Assembly: GCA_020050835.1 (NCBI GenBank)
Contig: JAGVKB010000041.1
Span: 1-62,427 of the forward strand
Reading direction: 5' to 3'
DNA: 62,427 nt
DNA from: Candidatus Obscuribacterales bacterium
GTDB lineage: Bacteria; Cyanobacteriota; Vampirovibrionia; Obscuribacterales; Obscuribacteraceae
Below the pieces are notes generated by a model. That model was not told where the DNA came from. It made no database searches and saw only the letters and a program-made list of their open reading frames with translations. The position numbers and the translations under genes were made by a program. Every line of letters begins with the position of its first letter. Position 1 is the first letter of the stretch. This document shows, in pieces, positions 21,201 through 36,200 of the stretch.

Positions 21201-24200
21201 GTTCAGCAGCAGTTCAATATTCGTTCAGCGACCGAACTTGCGCAGCGGGACTTTTTCACCAAGCCCGGCGAGCAACAAAAGGCAATCGAACGGATGGAGA
21301 AGATTGCCGAGCAGAAGACAGGCGCCGAGCGCGAACAGCTTCGCGAGACAATCGATCAATATAAGGCGTTAATGGTCGGTGGCGCAATCAAAGACGGGGC
21401 CACGGGTTTCAGCCACGAAGCCCTGAAAGGAATGCTGCAGAATCCAGCGACCCGCGACGCAGCCATAACCGGACTGGCGTTGGTCAGCAGCGGAAAGAAC
21501 GGCGAGCGAGAGGCAAAAGCAGCCCAAGATACGCTCAAAGAACAAGCAGAGCAAAGTCCTGCCGAGCGAAAGAAAATTGTGGATGCAATGCTTGCTGCAC
21601 GCAGCTCTCCCAACGCCGATCGCTTCGGTGCACTGAGCACGGCTACTGAAATTGCTCTCGGTGCGGACAAGAAGGGAGAGATACCAGAAAATCTTCGGAA
21701 GGCACTTCACGATGGTCTCAAATCGTCATCGCCTGAAACGCGCAAGGACGCTATTAAGGCGATGCAACAGTTTACCGACAAATGGACAGGCGATGACATA
21801 AAACAAGTTACTGGCAATCCTTCAAAAGAAGTGCTCGATGCTCTCCCGGCTGGGTTCAAGGAGAAGCACAAGCAGGACATCGTAAGAGGTGTAGAAGCCG
21901 GTCTCAAATCTCAAAATCTGGATGACCGATCGCGCGCCGTCGGAGCCATGTCTGCATTAGGCGCTGATTCTTTGAACGAACTAAAGAAATCTAAGGACAG
22001 TATCATCCCTGGTATCGAGTCCACACTGAAATCGGCTAATCGCGAGGAGCGTATACAGGCTGTCAAAGCACTCGAAACGCTAACCGGTGATTCCCTTGCT
22101 CACCTCAAGAGGCTGTCCGAAAAACCGGAAACACGCGAAGCAGCTATTAACGGAATGGCTGCCCTGGCTAGCGGTGCCGGTAATGAAAGGCAGGCCACAG
22201 CAGCACGCGCGGAACTAGAAAAACTTGCCAAAGAAAACAATGGAGCCGACCGCCAGAAGGTCATCGACGCGCTGATGACCTCACACCCACCGTCGCAGGA
22301 CAAGTTTGCCACCATGGACCTGGTAGGCAAGCTTGCTGCCGAAGGCGGTCAAGTAAGCGACAAGGTTCGGGAATTTCTGCACAAGGGACTCGAGTCCAAA
22401 TCGCCGCTCATGCAGCGCTCTGCGCTTGACGGCATGAAGAACTTTGTAGACAAATGGAATGCCAAAGATCTGGCAGCTATCAGAGACAATTATTCCTTTG
22501 AAACCATAAGAAATCTCACAACCATTCCGAAGGACAAGCTGGAGCCACATAAGGCTGAGCTGCTCAAAGGCATGGCCGAGAGAGCCAATCAAAACAAGCC
22601 GAACGAGTCAGCCGACGAACGTCGTTCGCGCGAAAACGCGATCATGGCACTTGGACTGTTGGGCGGGCAACAGGCACTGCGCGACGCCGGGTTGACCGTG
22701 ACACCATCAAAAGTAGGAGATGGTCGTACCTTCGGACAAGGAAACTATTTTGGTGTAACGGACAAGAAAGGCTCGGAGTTCATCTTCAAGGAGTTTACGG
22801 GTCGCGACAAAGATATTGGTAGTCAGCTGTTCTCGTTGAAGCGCACAGATGGCAGCTGGATGATGGCAGATTACAAATTCAAGGACTCGCCTGGAAAGCC
22901 AGGAGAGTACTTACCCACAAATGAATTTACCGGCATCAAAGAAGGAGTATTAAAGAAAGGACAAAACGAGACGTACGTAATACGCGACTCCAACTATTCA
23001 CTCAAAGAGGATGACAGTCGCAGGAATTCTTGGCGTCTAAAACCCAATAATGAACGGGACTATGACAAAAACACTCAAACTCGCAGGAATTACGGAGCAA
23101 TTGATTGGAAAGGAGCTAGTCAACAGGACGAAATCAATTTCAAAGAAGCGGCCGCTTCTGGAGAGTTTTCAGCCAGGCAATTCGGAGAAAACAAACTTGG
23201 TGAAGTCGTCCAACCGGCCGAACAACCCAAACCTGGCGACAAACCGGGTCCATCAAAAGATGAGCGAGCAGAAAAGGTCGCAGACCAGGCGGAAAAACTC
23301 AAAGCACTTGCAGCAGGACCACCACCTAATAAGGCAGCAGAAGATTTACTCATTCAAATAGGCGGAGAAAAGGAACCGAAGGATAACCGAGCAGAGCTCG
23401 TAAGAAAGAATGTTGAGGCGGTTGACAAACTAATTACCGGTCTGAGAAGTGAGGATGCTCCGAGTCGCGTCGAAGCGATGAAGAAGTTCGAAGCTGCCAT
23501 TCCTTCGATAAACAAGGCAGAAAGCGACGCTCGGATTGACATGTACACCAAAGGTCTGGGTCCGAATCCTTCGCCGGAGCAGCTTCAAAGAGCACAGCAA
23601 GATCTCATGCGTGAAGCAAGAGATCGATATGGAGCGCGAGATGGGGTTGGCTACGTACAGGCCCTCGACCGACTTCAATGGCTGTCTACATCACAGGACA
23701 TTAAAGCCCTCGGAGCCATCAAGAAAGACGATCCGCAGGCAGCAGCCAAAGCAGAGGCTATTGTTACGCGTCTGACTGACTCATCCAAAGACGGAAATCC
23801 TTACGCGCACGCAGCTCTCAATCAAATCATCGCTCATGGTGGCGATCAAAAGTCGATAGACCGACTGAACCAACTGCAATCGGGTGATGGCAAGCAAACA
23901 CTGCCGAAAGTCGATCTGAGCAATCTTCCTCCTGACGCACAGAAGAACGCGCGACTGGCAGCCGCGACACAACTAAGTCGAGAAGCGCAGGAGAAACGCG
24001 GTGCAATCAGCCAGGCTGATGCCGTCGCTCTCACAACCGGACTGATGGAAGCAAAAAAACAAAATGACACCAAGACAGCCGACCAGCTCAGTGGCGCACT
24101 GAAAGCTGCTCTGAACAGTAGCGAAGTAAAGTTCACAATTCCGGGCAAAGAGCGTGGCACGACTCAAGAAATCAAAATCGACGGCAGGGCAAATGCGGTC

Positions 24201-27200
24201 GAGGCAATGTCCAACCTTCTTAAGTCGGGAACCCCGGGGTCTGAGCAATTCCTCGGTGACTACTTGCAGCATGCCAGTGCTGATCAGCTAAAGAAAGATA
24301 TCAATGGTGATCCTTCCAGCCCCGATAGTGGCTTTAAGGCAAAAGCCGAAAAGGGAGATCCGACAGCGCTGCGTGTAATGGCTGGCGTTGCTAGTGGTGC
24401 AGGTGGAGACAGCGCTCTGTCGGCGCAGGCGAAAGCGTCTCTGATGGCCACAGGCGCAAAATCCGAGCATCGAGACGCGGTTATGTCGGCTCTGCTCGAC
24501 TCCAACGATCCAAAAACTGGAGACAGGACGGCCAGCCTTGGAATGTTCAAAGAACTTGCCAAGGAAGGAGGAGTTTCACAGAATGTTCGCGACAAGCTTT
24601 ATGAAGGACTGAAGTCAAGCAACCCATCAGACCGGACTGCTTCGGTATCGGCTTTGATGGCAATGTCCGACAACTGGAATTCAAAAGACTTCGAAGCGAT
24701 GAAAAACAATATGTCGCTCGAGATGGCACATTCGCTCAAGCAGATGTCACCCGAAACCCGTGAAAAGTATAAGACCGAGCTTTCGCAACTTCAGGACAGC
24801 CTCAAGTCAACACTGAACGCCGAAGCAGGAAAAGTGCCGCCCGAAAAGCGCGAAGCTGCCGTGCAAGCTTTAGCGAATCTTGGCGGAGAGGCAGCGCTCA
24901 GAGATCCGGCGGTGCAACGCGCAATGGGTCTGGACGTTAAAGTTGATGGTGACAAGACTACAGTTACGGACAAAGATGGAACCAAGTACCAGTTTAATAG
25001 CGATGGTCAAGCTGGAGCGCGCCTCGAGAAGCTGGAACGGAAAGACGGCAGCAGTCGCGAAAACAAATTCAACGACAAAGGAGAATTTGAAGGTGCCACC
25101 GAATCCGATGGCAAGGGTACCAAACTCATTATTGACAAAGAAAACAGAGTCACCAAGATCGAGAAACCTGATGGCAGCTGGACAGCAGTTGGATACAAAG
25201 ACGGCAAGCCCAGTCAGATCCTTCATAGCAATGGGGAGGGTTGGCAATCCGCCGATGGCGGAAAGACTTGGCAAAAACGCTTCTCCAACGAGACCGCTGC
25301 GGGACAACCTCAATTCGGACGGGACGGCAGTATTAAGTTCACGGGTGCGAAAACCGACGTAACGGAGAAGCCAGACGGCACTCTCGTTAAGTTCGACAAG
25401 ACAACCAAGAACACAACCGAAGTTAAAACGGACGGATCTTCGATCACGAAGAACGAAGCCGGAAAGATCGTGCAGACCAAGGACACGAATGGAAATGTCA
25501 CGGATTATTCCTATGGTGCCAACGGACAACTAACTGGAGTAAAGGACAAGACCGGCGATTGGCGGACCACTGATGGCACCAATTGGACTAACCACGCCAA
25601 AGAACCCAAGGAGACCTGGCAAGGACGTAAGTCTGTTGATGATACCGGCGCTCTGCACCAGCAAAAGACTGGCGAGCGAGAAACAGTACAACGGCTGGAT
25701 GGTACAAAGGCTGCTCTGGACGCGAAAGGAAACATCGCCGAAATTCCTTCAGCTCACGGAGAAAAGGTAGAGATCAAGTGGTCGGACAAACAGCCACCCA
25801 CTATGACCGACATCAAGGAGCCGGATGGTACTAAATGGAAGTTCGACGAAGGTAAGAACACATTTGTAAAGCTAGACAGCAATAACCAACCTACTAATGA
25901 AACGGCCAAGTTCGAATTCAATAAGGAAACCGGCGCGCTTACCCGCAAGCAAGAACTGGCAGATAAGAACGCGATTAGCGAAGTTCAATACAATCAGGAT
26001 GGCTCGAGAATAGCTAGAGACGGTCAGGTTCCTAGTCGCGTGCGCGAAACGGTGAACACCAGCGGCGATCGCAGTACGATGACCTACGATGAGAAGGGGC
26101 TCAAGGGAATCGACACGACATTTGCGGGAGGCCGGCGAGAAGTCGTTCAGCGCCAGGATTCCGGTCCGCATCAAGGCAAGTTTGTGAAGACCTTCCCGTC
26201 GGAAAATGCCGATCAGAAGAAACCTGACGCTAACAAGTGGGTAATCGATAAAGTCGAAGTGGATAGTAAGAGCGGCAGCGTCACCATGAACGGTGTCGAG
26301 TATCAACGCCAGTACGGAAGTAACGTTCCGGCAGGAGATAACGCACCGCCCAGGCAAGCCGAAAACACAATCGGTAAGCACGACAAGGTAGTCAGCGGTT
26401 TGCAAGGACCGGCTAAAGCTTACGATAGCTCTGGACGCCTGACGGATAAGTACCATTCTGACGGCAGCCGGGAAAACCTAAATTGGACCGGAGATCCGAA
26501 GTCAGGCGATCAGCAGGCAGCGAACTTCAAGAAGATTTGGAATCTTGACGGCTCTCATGGTCAAATTGGTGCCAACGGAAAACTCGAGAGCGTAAGCAAT
26601 CTTCCAAACGGCCAGTCGGTCCGCTTTAAGCACGACGAGAATGGCAACGTCAGACAAGTTGCGGAATCGAATGGAAATACCTGGGATTCCCGCGACGGCA
26701 AAACATTCACACTTCGTGGCACCCAAACAAGCATAACCGGAGACTTCTTCACAAAGAACAACGGCAGTTTTGGTTGGAAGACACCACAGGGTGAATTAAC
26801 CCGTGATCCAGGAAAAGGAGAGATTACAGGACAGCCACCTGAGGCACTAGTAGCAGCACTTGGACTGAGAGCATCGCTCAATCCGGATGTAAAAACCGGA
26901 AGTCTCACTATAAAGGACTCCGGCGGTGTCGTTCAACGAGACGAGAAAAACAAAATCGTCGCGGTGCAAGATGCTAAAGGTCAAACGATCATCGCCTCGA
27001 AACGCGATTCAGACGGCAACCCGACCGAGTTCATTGTAAAACCTCCGCAAGGACCCGAAATCAAGCTGAGCAAGACAGCTCCTAATAAATGGGAAGGAAA
27101 TGGAATCAGCTTCTCTGACGTCAGATTAGATCCTAGCGGCAACTTCTACACCAAGTCGAGCGACGGCAATCGAGAAACGATCAATAAACTCGATGGCTCT

Positions 27201-30200
27201 GAAGTGCGAATTGCAAAAGGAGCGAACAATGTAGAAGCGCACACAGTTGTTGACGCAAAAGGGATCGCTTCAAGATACGTATTTACGAACGAAAAACTGA
27301 CGGAAGTCAGTGAAGGCGGAACAATGCCGCCCGGTGCCAATGACTATGCTTTCAAGACGTCTCTCTTTCGCTCTCCGGATGATCCCTCCGGCAAGTTTAC
27401 AGTTAGAGTCCATCCCGGAATGAAGGCGGGAGACCGGATTGACGTCAGCAAGAATTACAACAATGCGCCGGACCGCCACAAACCGGAAACAGATTTCAGC
27501 AGTTTAGGTAACGTCACAACCACGGATTCGACTGGCACTTCTATCAAGAAGACCGATGGCTGGACGCGCGTTCCGGAAACCGGCGCCAACCCAAGCCCGC
27601 AGTCACCGTTTAAGTTCAAAGAGACCCTAACCAATCCAGACAAATCGACCGTGACCAAGAACAGCCTGGGTCAAATCGCCGAGACTGTTGATTCTCAAGG
27701 TAATAAGAGAAAGTATGGCTACAACGAAGAAGGCCAGGTACGCAGCGTTGAGTTCACACCAAAGGGATCAACTACCAGCGAAATCTGGACAAGTAATGAC
27801 GGTAGCAATTGGAACAAGCAAGGTGCCAACCCACCGGAAAGCAAAGTAGCTTTGATAAGCGTTGGACCTGATGGTACTCACTACGAACAGTCGGCCGCAG
27901 GAATTAGAACTATCTCCAAAACAGACGGATCAAAGATTGAATCGAACCTTGTGACCGGCGAGAAAACGCTTACCAGATCAAATGGCGAAAAACTCACAGT
28001 GGCTGCTATGGGCCCTGACGGCAGATCGCCGGCAAAACTAATATACGATGGTCAAAACGGTCGATACACTGCCACCGATGATGGTGTCAACTGGGCCGAC
28101 TACGATAAGAGCGGCAAGAAAATAGCAGGTACCGAAAGGAAAGAGTCCATCACGTTCTCACCCGATGGTGCTCTAACCAGATTGAATCCGGACACCAACT
28201 CCGGCACACAGCAACTATCAGATGGAACGCTCCGACGACTGGAAGGACAAGGGCAGGACAAGCCGCCCAGAATAGCCTTTGAGAAGAGACCAGACGGAAC
28301 AGAAATCAACGTCAAATACGAGGGCGACAAGCGTAAAGAGACCTCAATCACCGACCCCGATGGAGCGGTACGCAAATTTAACGGCGATGGTTATCTTTTC
28401 TATCACAAGACAAGCCCGGCTAACGGCTCGAAAGAATTTGCGCTCGAACTCGGTGAAGGTCGCCCGCCCAGCGTGAAATCCTTTACCGACGATAAGGGTA
28501 ATACCTACAAGCAAGATAAGGACAATCCGACCCTCTACCGCAATACCAAAAACAGCAATGATGTTTACAACGGAACGATCAGAGGACTGGCCGATGGCAC
28601 CATTCTGCAGAACACTGTCGTTTCTCAGGATGTTATGTCCGGACAAGATCAGGTTACAAAAGGTCAGAGAACCGAAAAAGTAACAAGAATGCTGGGAATG
28701 GATGGAAAGGCCTTTACCCTGCATGACAGTGGAGCGATCTCAGTCAAAGGACTAGACAATCGCCTTGAGAAGACTGTATCTGGGAAAGGAGATGTCACCA
28801 CATTCACATGGGGTGGCAAAGACATACACGGTAATGAAAATCAGCTCAAGAGCTTCACCAAGGGCGAAGGTCCTAATGCCGAGACATTCACGACCGCGAA
28901 TGGCTTCAACTGGACATCCAACAAAGACTCAAGTCACAACTTCAATGGTAGCTACCGGGTTGATGAAAACACCGGACAGCAATACAAGCTCGATCATTGG
29001 GGTAATGAATTCGTCACTAACCTCAATACCGGTCAAGAGCAGTCGCTGCGAGACAACAACACATTCAGTGCGAAATACGAGGCGATCGTAAAAGCTGTCG
29101 AAGGAAACTACGTCTATGACAGTAATCGTGCCAAGGACATTCAGGCCCAACTCAACGACTTGAGCCCTGACCAGGCGGCGTTGATGAAGAAATACCTGGA
29201 TGAGTACATAAAAACGCACTCCAGCTATAAGAAGAATGCGAAGACCTTCGCAGAATACATTGACTACAAGGGACTTGGACCCGGTGGCGACCAGATCAAA
29301 GATAGTCTCAATAGAAAAGCCACCAACAAAAAAGACGCTGATTCCGAGCGAGCTGCCATCAACTTCAACTCCGATATAAGAGAATCTAACGACTACTGGT
29401 GGAACAGGGGACGCAGCCAGGAACAGATCCAGCGTTCAATGCGCGATAACGGTCGCATGCTCTCCCAGGAAAGTCTCGACAGAGCCAAAGAGATCTTCGC
29501 TGAGAAAAATAACGGTCAGTCGCTGGAAGATGCCATCAAGAAGAGCACTGCGTATAAAGATGGTCCTCCAATCCATAAAGCAGCGATGGATACGTATCTC
29601 CAGAACGGCTTCGACACAAGGACGAAGGAGCAAGAGCTCAAACTGATCAATATGGCTCTCGACCACAAGGTTGATGGGGCAGATGGTGAGCAACCCAAAG
29701 GCACGAACGGAGCCATCAAGTTCCAAGAGCAGGCTGTCCTGCGAAATGCATATCTTATGGAGTTTACGGCTCAAGGAGCAATCAAGGACGAAACTCGAGC
29801 GGACGCCAGAAAGCTGATTACTCAAGAGCGGCTTGAACAAGCACTTATTGTTAAGGACGACCGCAGCCCAGATCATCAATACACATACAGCGAGTCGTGG
29901 CGGAAAGGAGACTACGACCCTGGTCGGTTGATGACAAAGGCCAATGATTTCTTGAACGATGGCAAGTTGAGCGTAAAAACTCAACTTGAGCAAGAGAACT
30001 GGGGCTTCAGCATCAATCAGGAAAAAGTCGACAAAATTATTGACGGCATGACGAAAGAGGATCGTCTGAAATTCCAAGAAGGACGCAATCTCGAGCGACG
30101 ACTGAATGGAACAGAAGCCCGACTCGTGCAGGAAATGTCGAGGGAGGATCGAAGCAAGTTCTATCAAGGGCGCAGCCTCCAGCAAAGACTGGATGGAACG

Positions 30201-33200
30201 GACGCACAGAAACGTTCGGCACAAGACGAACTCAGGCGCCACCCCGAACGTCAGGCATCAATCGATTTCTATAAGAGTTCGAAAGCACAACTGGAGGAGC
30301 AAAAGCGATCGGCTCAAGAGGAGCTCAAACAGCATCCTGAACGGCAAGCATCGCTTGATTACTACAACAGTTTGAAGACACAACTCGACAATATGCACTG
30401 GTCGAGAAAAGCAGAACGAACTCAAACCGACGTTAATAGAATGGCGGGCGAGACATTTTCAGGAGACGCACAAGCAAAGTCCGGATTCTGGTATCACTCA
30501 AGTGCTCAAGAGATCGCACAAACTGTTGAAGGAATGCCTCGCGATCAATTCGACGCGCTCGCATCTAACCAGGATGCTGAGTTTGGAGCCCGCAACCACT
30601 TACGAATGGCTTTCGGAGAGAACGAGAAAGCTAAGGGCGCGCGCGAAGTGCTCGATCAGAAGATGGACTTTGCTCGTCGAATGCACGGCGAGCAAGGAAT
30701 TTACGGAAAGCGGGAAGCCGCCTTTACCGATCAGCAACTCCAGAAGTTTATACCGGGCGCAAAGGATCTTCCTCAAGCTGAATACAACAGTTTATTGGAA
30801 TCACGCAAATTAGACCGGCAAATAGAGCGAGGGGAAGCACTTCAGGCGCGGATTGATGTAGGCGCGCAAGTCAATGAGCAAGTGCAAACCGGTGCTCAGC
30901 TTGCCAACGATCTCAACAAGAAAGAGGGAACTGCAAGAGCTGAAGCCGAAAAGAATTTGACTCAAGAGCAAAAAGATGCTCTCGAAGCCTTCAAAAAGCA
31001 AGACGAAACTCGCAAGAAGGGAGAGGAGATCGCTCAACGTCTGGACAAGCTTCCACCCGCCTTGCGAGCCTCAGCCGAGCGTCAGCTATCCGAAGCAGAT
31101 CAAAAAGCTCTTGGATATCACACATACAAGGCCAACCAGGAAGGTAAGTTATCCGAAACAGACAGACAATCCCTGAAGGCGGCGGAGACTGCGCTGAATA
31201 CTAAAGCGCTAGATCAACAGATCAGAACCGGAGAGTCTCTTTCCAGACAACTCGATGAAGGCAAGCGATTAGCCGAGCCTCTCGCAAACAAGTCAGAATA
31301 CGAGAAGGCTGTTGCCCGGCAGAACATGTCGCCGGAGCAGAAAGCAAATCTTGATCTATATGAGAAATCGCAGAAGAATCAACTGACTTCAGACCAAAAG
31401 GCTAGCATTGAGAAGTTCAATGAATGGCAGCGAGGTGAAGGCAAGCGCGTAGCCGATCAAGTGGCAGGCGGCAACGAGTCGGTCAAGAGTCAAGTGGCTG
31501 CAGGTCAGCAACTGTCCCAGAACATAAATGCCGGTCGCACAGTCTCGCAGCAACTGCAAGGACTGACTGGTGATGACCGCAAGGCAGCCGAGCAGCGTCT
31601 TACACAAGAGCAGAAGAATAATCTAACTGCTTACGATCAATACTCGACAGGAAACCTAAGCAAGTCAGACCAAAAGGCTCTAGACAGTTATCAAAATCTT
31701 CAAAAGTACAATCAAGAAAAGGACGGGAAAAGGCTCACCGATCAAGAACTCAGAGATGTAAGCACTCACCGCAATCTGCAAGATTACCGCGCGGATGCCA
31801 CCGGTGTAAAGGCATTCTTCGACGGACGAGAATTGCACAATCATCTCTACAAGTTAGGTCCACGCGACCGGGAAGCCGCATTACAGCAGTTGCAGAACGA
31901 TCCTGGACTCAATAACGAAAGGATTGCTCTTGAGCACTTCCGCACTCAGATGCATGCGGCAGTACAAGAGAATGTGCGTCGCCCGATTGATCAGGCATTG
32001 AAGGACAATGTTCATTGGTACGGTAACGATCGCAAAGCGATGTACGACGCTCTCGCCAACATGACTCCGGAAGAGCGGCGCAAATACGCTACTGACAAAG
32101 ATTACCAAAAGAAGATTGACGGACTAGTCGCCGACACCATAAAGGGCGGAGAGGGTGACCCACGATATGAAGCGGCGCAAGCCATCTTGCGACAGATAAA
32201 AGAGAATCCGGATAAGAAACCGGAAAAGGACATTGTATTTCAATTGTGGGAACAGAAAGCCACTGGCGGTGGTGGCTATCAAAATCAAAAGGCCGTCTCG
32301 AGTCTCACAGCGGCATTCCAGGGTGAGAAAGGCGACAAACTTCGCGAGCGGCTCGACAATGATCCGAAGTTCAAAGAACAGTTTGATAGAGCCGCAAAAG
32401 CTGTCTTTGGAAACAGCGAAGAGAACTACAAGAAATACGTTCAATCAGTTCGAGATAACGGACACGTCTCGATGTCGACGCTCAAGGAGCTCCACACGCA
32501 TTACGAATCTCACGGGGAAGGGGAGAGCCACCCCGTTTTTGACAGCAAGAGCTTCATGAAAGACATCATGGCGATGGATGCACGAACTCTGGCTCACATC
32601 AACAAGACCGAGCGCGACCAAGTCCTCAATGCCGGATTCTCTTCAAAGGAGAAGCAGCTTGTCGAGGTAATTCTAAACCAATCAGTCGAAGCAGCAAGAA
32701 TACAAGCGATTGATCCCAAGAATCCACTGGCAAGCGCAGTTCGCACTGAAGACAAACTGCGAGCCATTGCAATAGGCGTGATGGATAAAGAAAAGCTAGA
32801 TTCGGTAATGGCTGAGAACAAGCCTGGCTTGACCGAGTTAAAACAGGGAATCAGCGAAAACGACAAACGGCGTGAAACCGTAAACCAATATGCCAAGAAA
32901 TATGGCTCAGATTTATCAGCAGACTTAAAAGAAATCACGAGCGTCAAGCAACACGCACAAATCGATCGCGACACCAGAACGCGCGAATGGACAACGCACG
33001 AAGCGTGGGATCGGTCACGCAAAGAAATCGAGCGGACGGACAACCAGGGCGCTTCATGGACATGGGATAGCTCCCGCGACAGTATGTACATGGCGCAAGG
33101 AGAATTCTCCAAGGCGATAAGAGACGCACAGACTCAAGGGAGAGACCTTACACTCGATCAACGCAGGCAGCTGGAGGATAAAGTTTATGGTGCAGTCGGC

Positions 33201-36200
33201 GATTTTATTCGAGGCAAAGAAGAAAAAGCTGACGCAGTAACCAACACCGTAATCGCGGTATCGGCCGTAGCAGTTTCCGTAGCCAGCGCAGGAACTGTTC
33301 CAGCATGGGCAATTCTTGCATTCACGGCAGCATCCGCCGGACTAAAAACCGGCTACAAGATGTACACACTTGGTGGCGACTACGACTATACGGCGAGGCA
33401 GATCAGCGGAGACATCGTATCCGGCGCGGTCAACGGGCTCATCAATGTAGTCGGTCCTGGAGAGCTCGGACGCGCAATAGGAATTGGTGGCAGAATTGCC
33501 GAGAAGACAGCAGAACGCGTTGTCACCGCAGTCGGCAAGGACGTTATGAGCTCGCAGGCCCAATCGTTCCTACAGAAAGAACTAAGCAAGACCATTGAAC
33601 AACAGATTATCTCCGGAGTTTATAAGGGCAACCGGCAGATGGCGAGAGACCTTGCCGAACAAATGTTCAATCAAGGCCTAATCAAGGAAGCTGAGCGTCG
33701 CGCCGTCTCCAAGGCGATCATGAGTTCAGTTAATGAGGCTACCAGAGAACAAGCTGGCACCATGCTCAAGTGGGCAATCAGCGAGTCCAAGGCGCTTGCT
33801 CTGAGTCAGGTAGCTGGCGTCGGAGGCTCGGTGGCAGGCACAGTCGTTGATACTTGGGCAGCCGGACGGCAGCTCCACGCAGACGAGCTCTGGAGATCGG
33901 CCGCTCAAGGAGCCCTAGGCGCCGGTCTCGGACACATAGCTATGCGTCCAATGGCGCACTGGCAGCCAAAGAGTTTCGAAGATGCAGCGAGAGCTGCAGC
34001 AAGAGAAGGAAAAGACTTTACCTTCGGACAAGGAGCCAAGCTATTCGCTCAGCAATCAAGCAAATTCCTTGCCGAAGGAACACTCATGGCAAGCTCCTTC
34101 ACTGGCGCTGGTGCGTTGTTGGGAGACGCAGAGGGAAATCTTGCTCATTCCTTTGCGCTAGGTTGGGCACAACATAGCACCGGGTTTGGTACCGGAAAGG
34201 TGCACGAGCACATCCGGTCAGGGCGTCAAGGGCACGGCGCAGCACATCGCCCCGGCGAACCGACTCAGCCACGTTCTCCAGAACAGCTTGCGAAGGAGAC
34301 CACTAGACTCCACGAGCAAGCGCAAGGATATGAAGGTCAAAGAAAATCGCTCGAACGAGATCTCGCCGCTCATCCGGAAAATCAGACCAGGATAGATGCA
34401 ATCGACGCTAAGCTTCAAAAGAATCTTCTCGATCAGATGCAGGTGAAGCAAGAGCAGTACGATCATGCATTGGACCCATATCGCTCATCCATTGTAAGTA
34501 AGCGAATGGAGAGAGAGGGACTTCAGCAAGACATCAACAGTCGTACCCTCGACAGTAACGGTCAACCAATCGACCGGGCCACATTGAGCACGGATCACCA
34601 AGAAGCGCTCGCCAAAGCTGAAAAGCGCATTCAGGAGATAAATCACGAACTTGCTGCCCTGAGCACCGATATGGTCAACAAAGGCGTGACGCAGCAACTT
34701 GCCAAGCTAGACGCCGAAATCAACGCTTTACAAACTGCATTCTTAGGCAGAGCCGGGAAGGCACCAGATACCAGCTCTGGTGCTCCAAAACCGGGAGATC
34801 CAGCTACTACTCCAAAACCAGGCGATCCGTCCACAACCGCTCACACTCCCCATGCAGGGGATCCAGCCACGACTCACATTGCCTCGAACCATACAGGCGC
34901 CCACGAACCAACGCCGCCAGCGCATAAAGGTGAGGCTCCCACCCCTGCTCACAAAGGCGAAGCCACTCCTCCTGCTCACAAGGGCGAAGCCACCGCTCCT
35001 GCTCACAAGGGCGAAGCCACTCCTCCTGCTCACAAAGGCGAAGCCACCGCTCCTGCTCACAAAGGCGAAGCCACTCCTCCTGCTCACAAGGGCGAAGCCA
35101 CGCCTCCTGCGCCTAAAGCTGACACAACTCCTCCTGCGCCTAAAGCTGACACAACTCCTCCTGCGCCTAAAGCCGATACAACGCCTCCTGCGCCTAAAGC
35201 TGACACAACTCCTCCTGCGCCTAAAGCCGATACAACGCCTCCTGCACCTAAAGCTGATACAACCCCTCCTGCACCTAAAGCTGATACAACTCCTCCTGCA
35301 CCCAAAGCTGACACAACTCCTCCTGCACCTAAGGCTGATACAACTCCTCCTGCGCCTAAAGCTGACACAACCCCTCCTGCGCCTAAAGCTGATACAACGC
35401 CGCCTGCGCCTAAAGCTGATACAACCCCTCCTGCACCTAAAGCTGATACAACCCCTCCTGCACCTAAAGCTGATACAACGCCGCCTGCGCCTAAAGCCGA
35501 TACAACGCCTCCTGCACCTAAAGCTGACACAACTCCTCCTGCGCCTAAAGCTGATACAACTCCTCCTGCGCCTAAAGCTGATACAACTCCTCCTGCGCCT
35601 AAAGCAGACACAACTCCTCCTGCGCCTAAAGCTGATACAACTCCTCCTGCACCTAAAGCTAATACAACGCCTCCTGCGCCTAAAGCTGATACAACTCCTC
35701 CTGCGCCTAAAGCTGATACAACTCCTCCTGCACCTAAAGCTGATACAACGCCTCCTGCGCCTAAAGCCGATACAACGCTTCCTGCACCTAAAGTTGACAC
35801 AACCCCTCCTGCACCTAAAGTTGACACAACCCCTCCTGCGCCTAAAGCTGATACAACGCCTCCTGCGCCTAAAGCTGACACACCCCCTCCTGCACCTAAA
35901 GCTGATACAACCCCTCCTGCACCTAAAGCTGATACAACCCCTCCTGCACCTAAAGCTGATACAACTCCTCCTGCGCCTAAAGCTGATACAACTTTTGCCA
36001 CCCCGAAACTCGAAGTGCTTGCAAAATCAGTCGACGCAACAACGCAGAAGCAATCACCGACACAAAACTGGACAGATCCACCGGCTCAGAAATCGCACGA
36101 GTATGCACCACCTGGTGGTGAAAAGCGAGCCTACCAGGAGATAGCAAGAAGCGGCGACCAAGTTCTTCTGCGAGACAAAGGAGCAGATCCGCCTAAACAT

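Noticed and set aside
34917-35996. CRISPR array
   Set aside because: Units are contiguous with no spacers, and the period is an in-frame coding nonapeptide.
34780-36144. A 454-codon plus-strand frame rich in Leu/Arg/Lys and a 305-codon minus-strand frame (35084-36001) of Val/Ser/Ala/Leu/Gly repeats
   Set aside because: Both are by-products of the 27-bp repeat array: a 27-base period with no stop in a unit keeps other frames open. They lie wholly within the giant frame, and only the Pro-rich frame continues into real domains on both sides.
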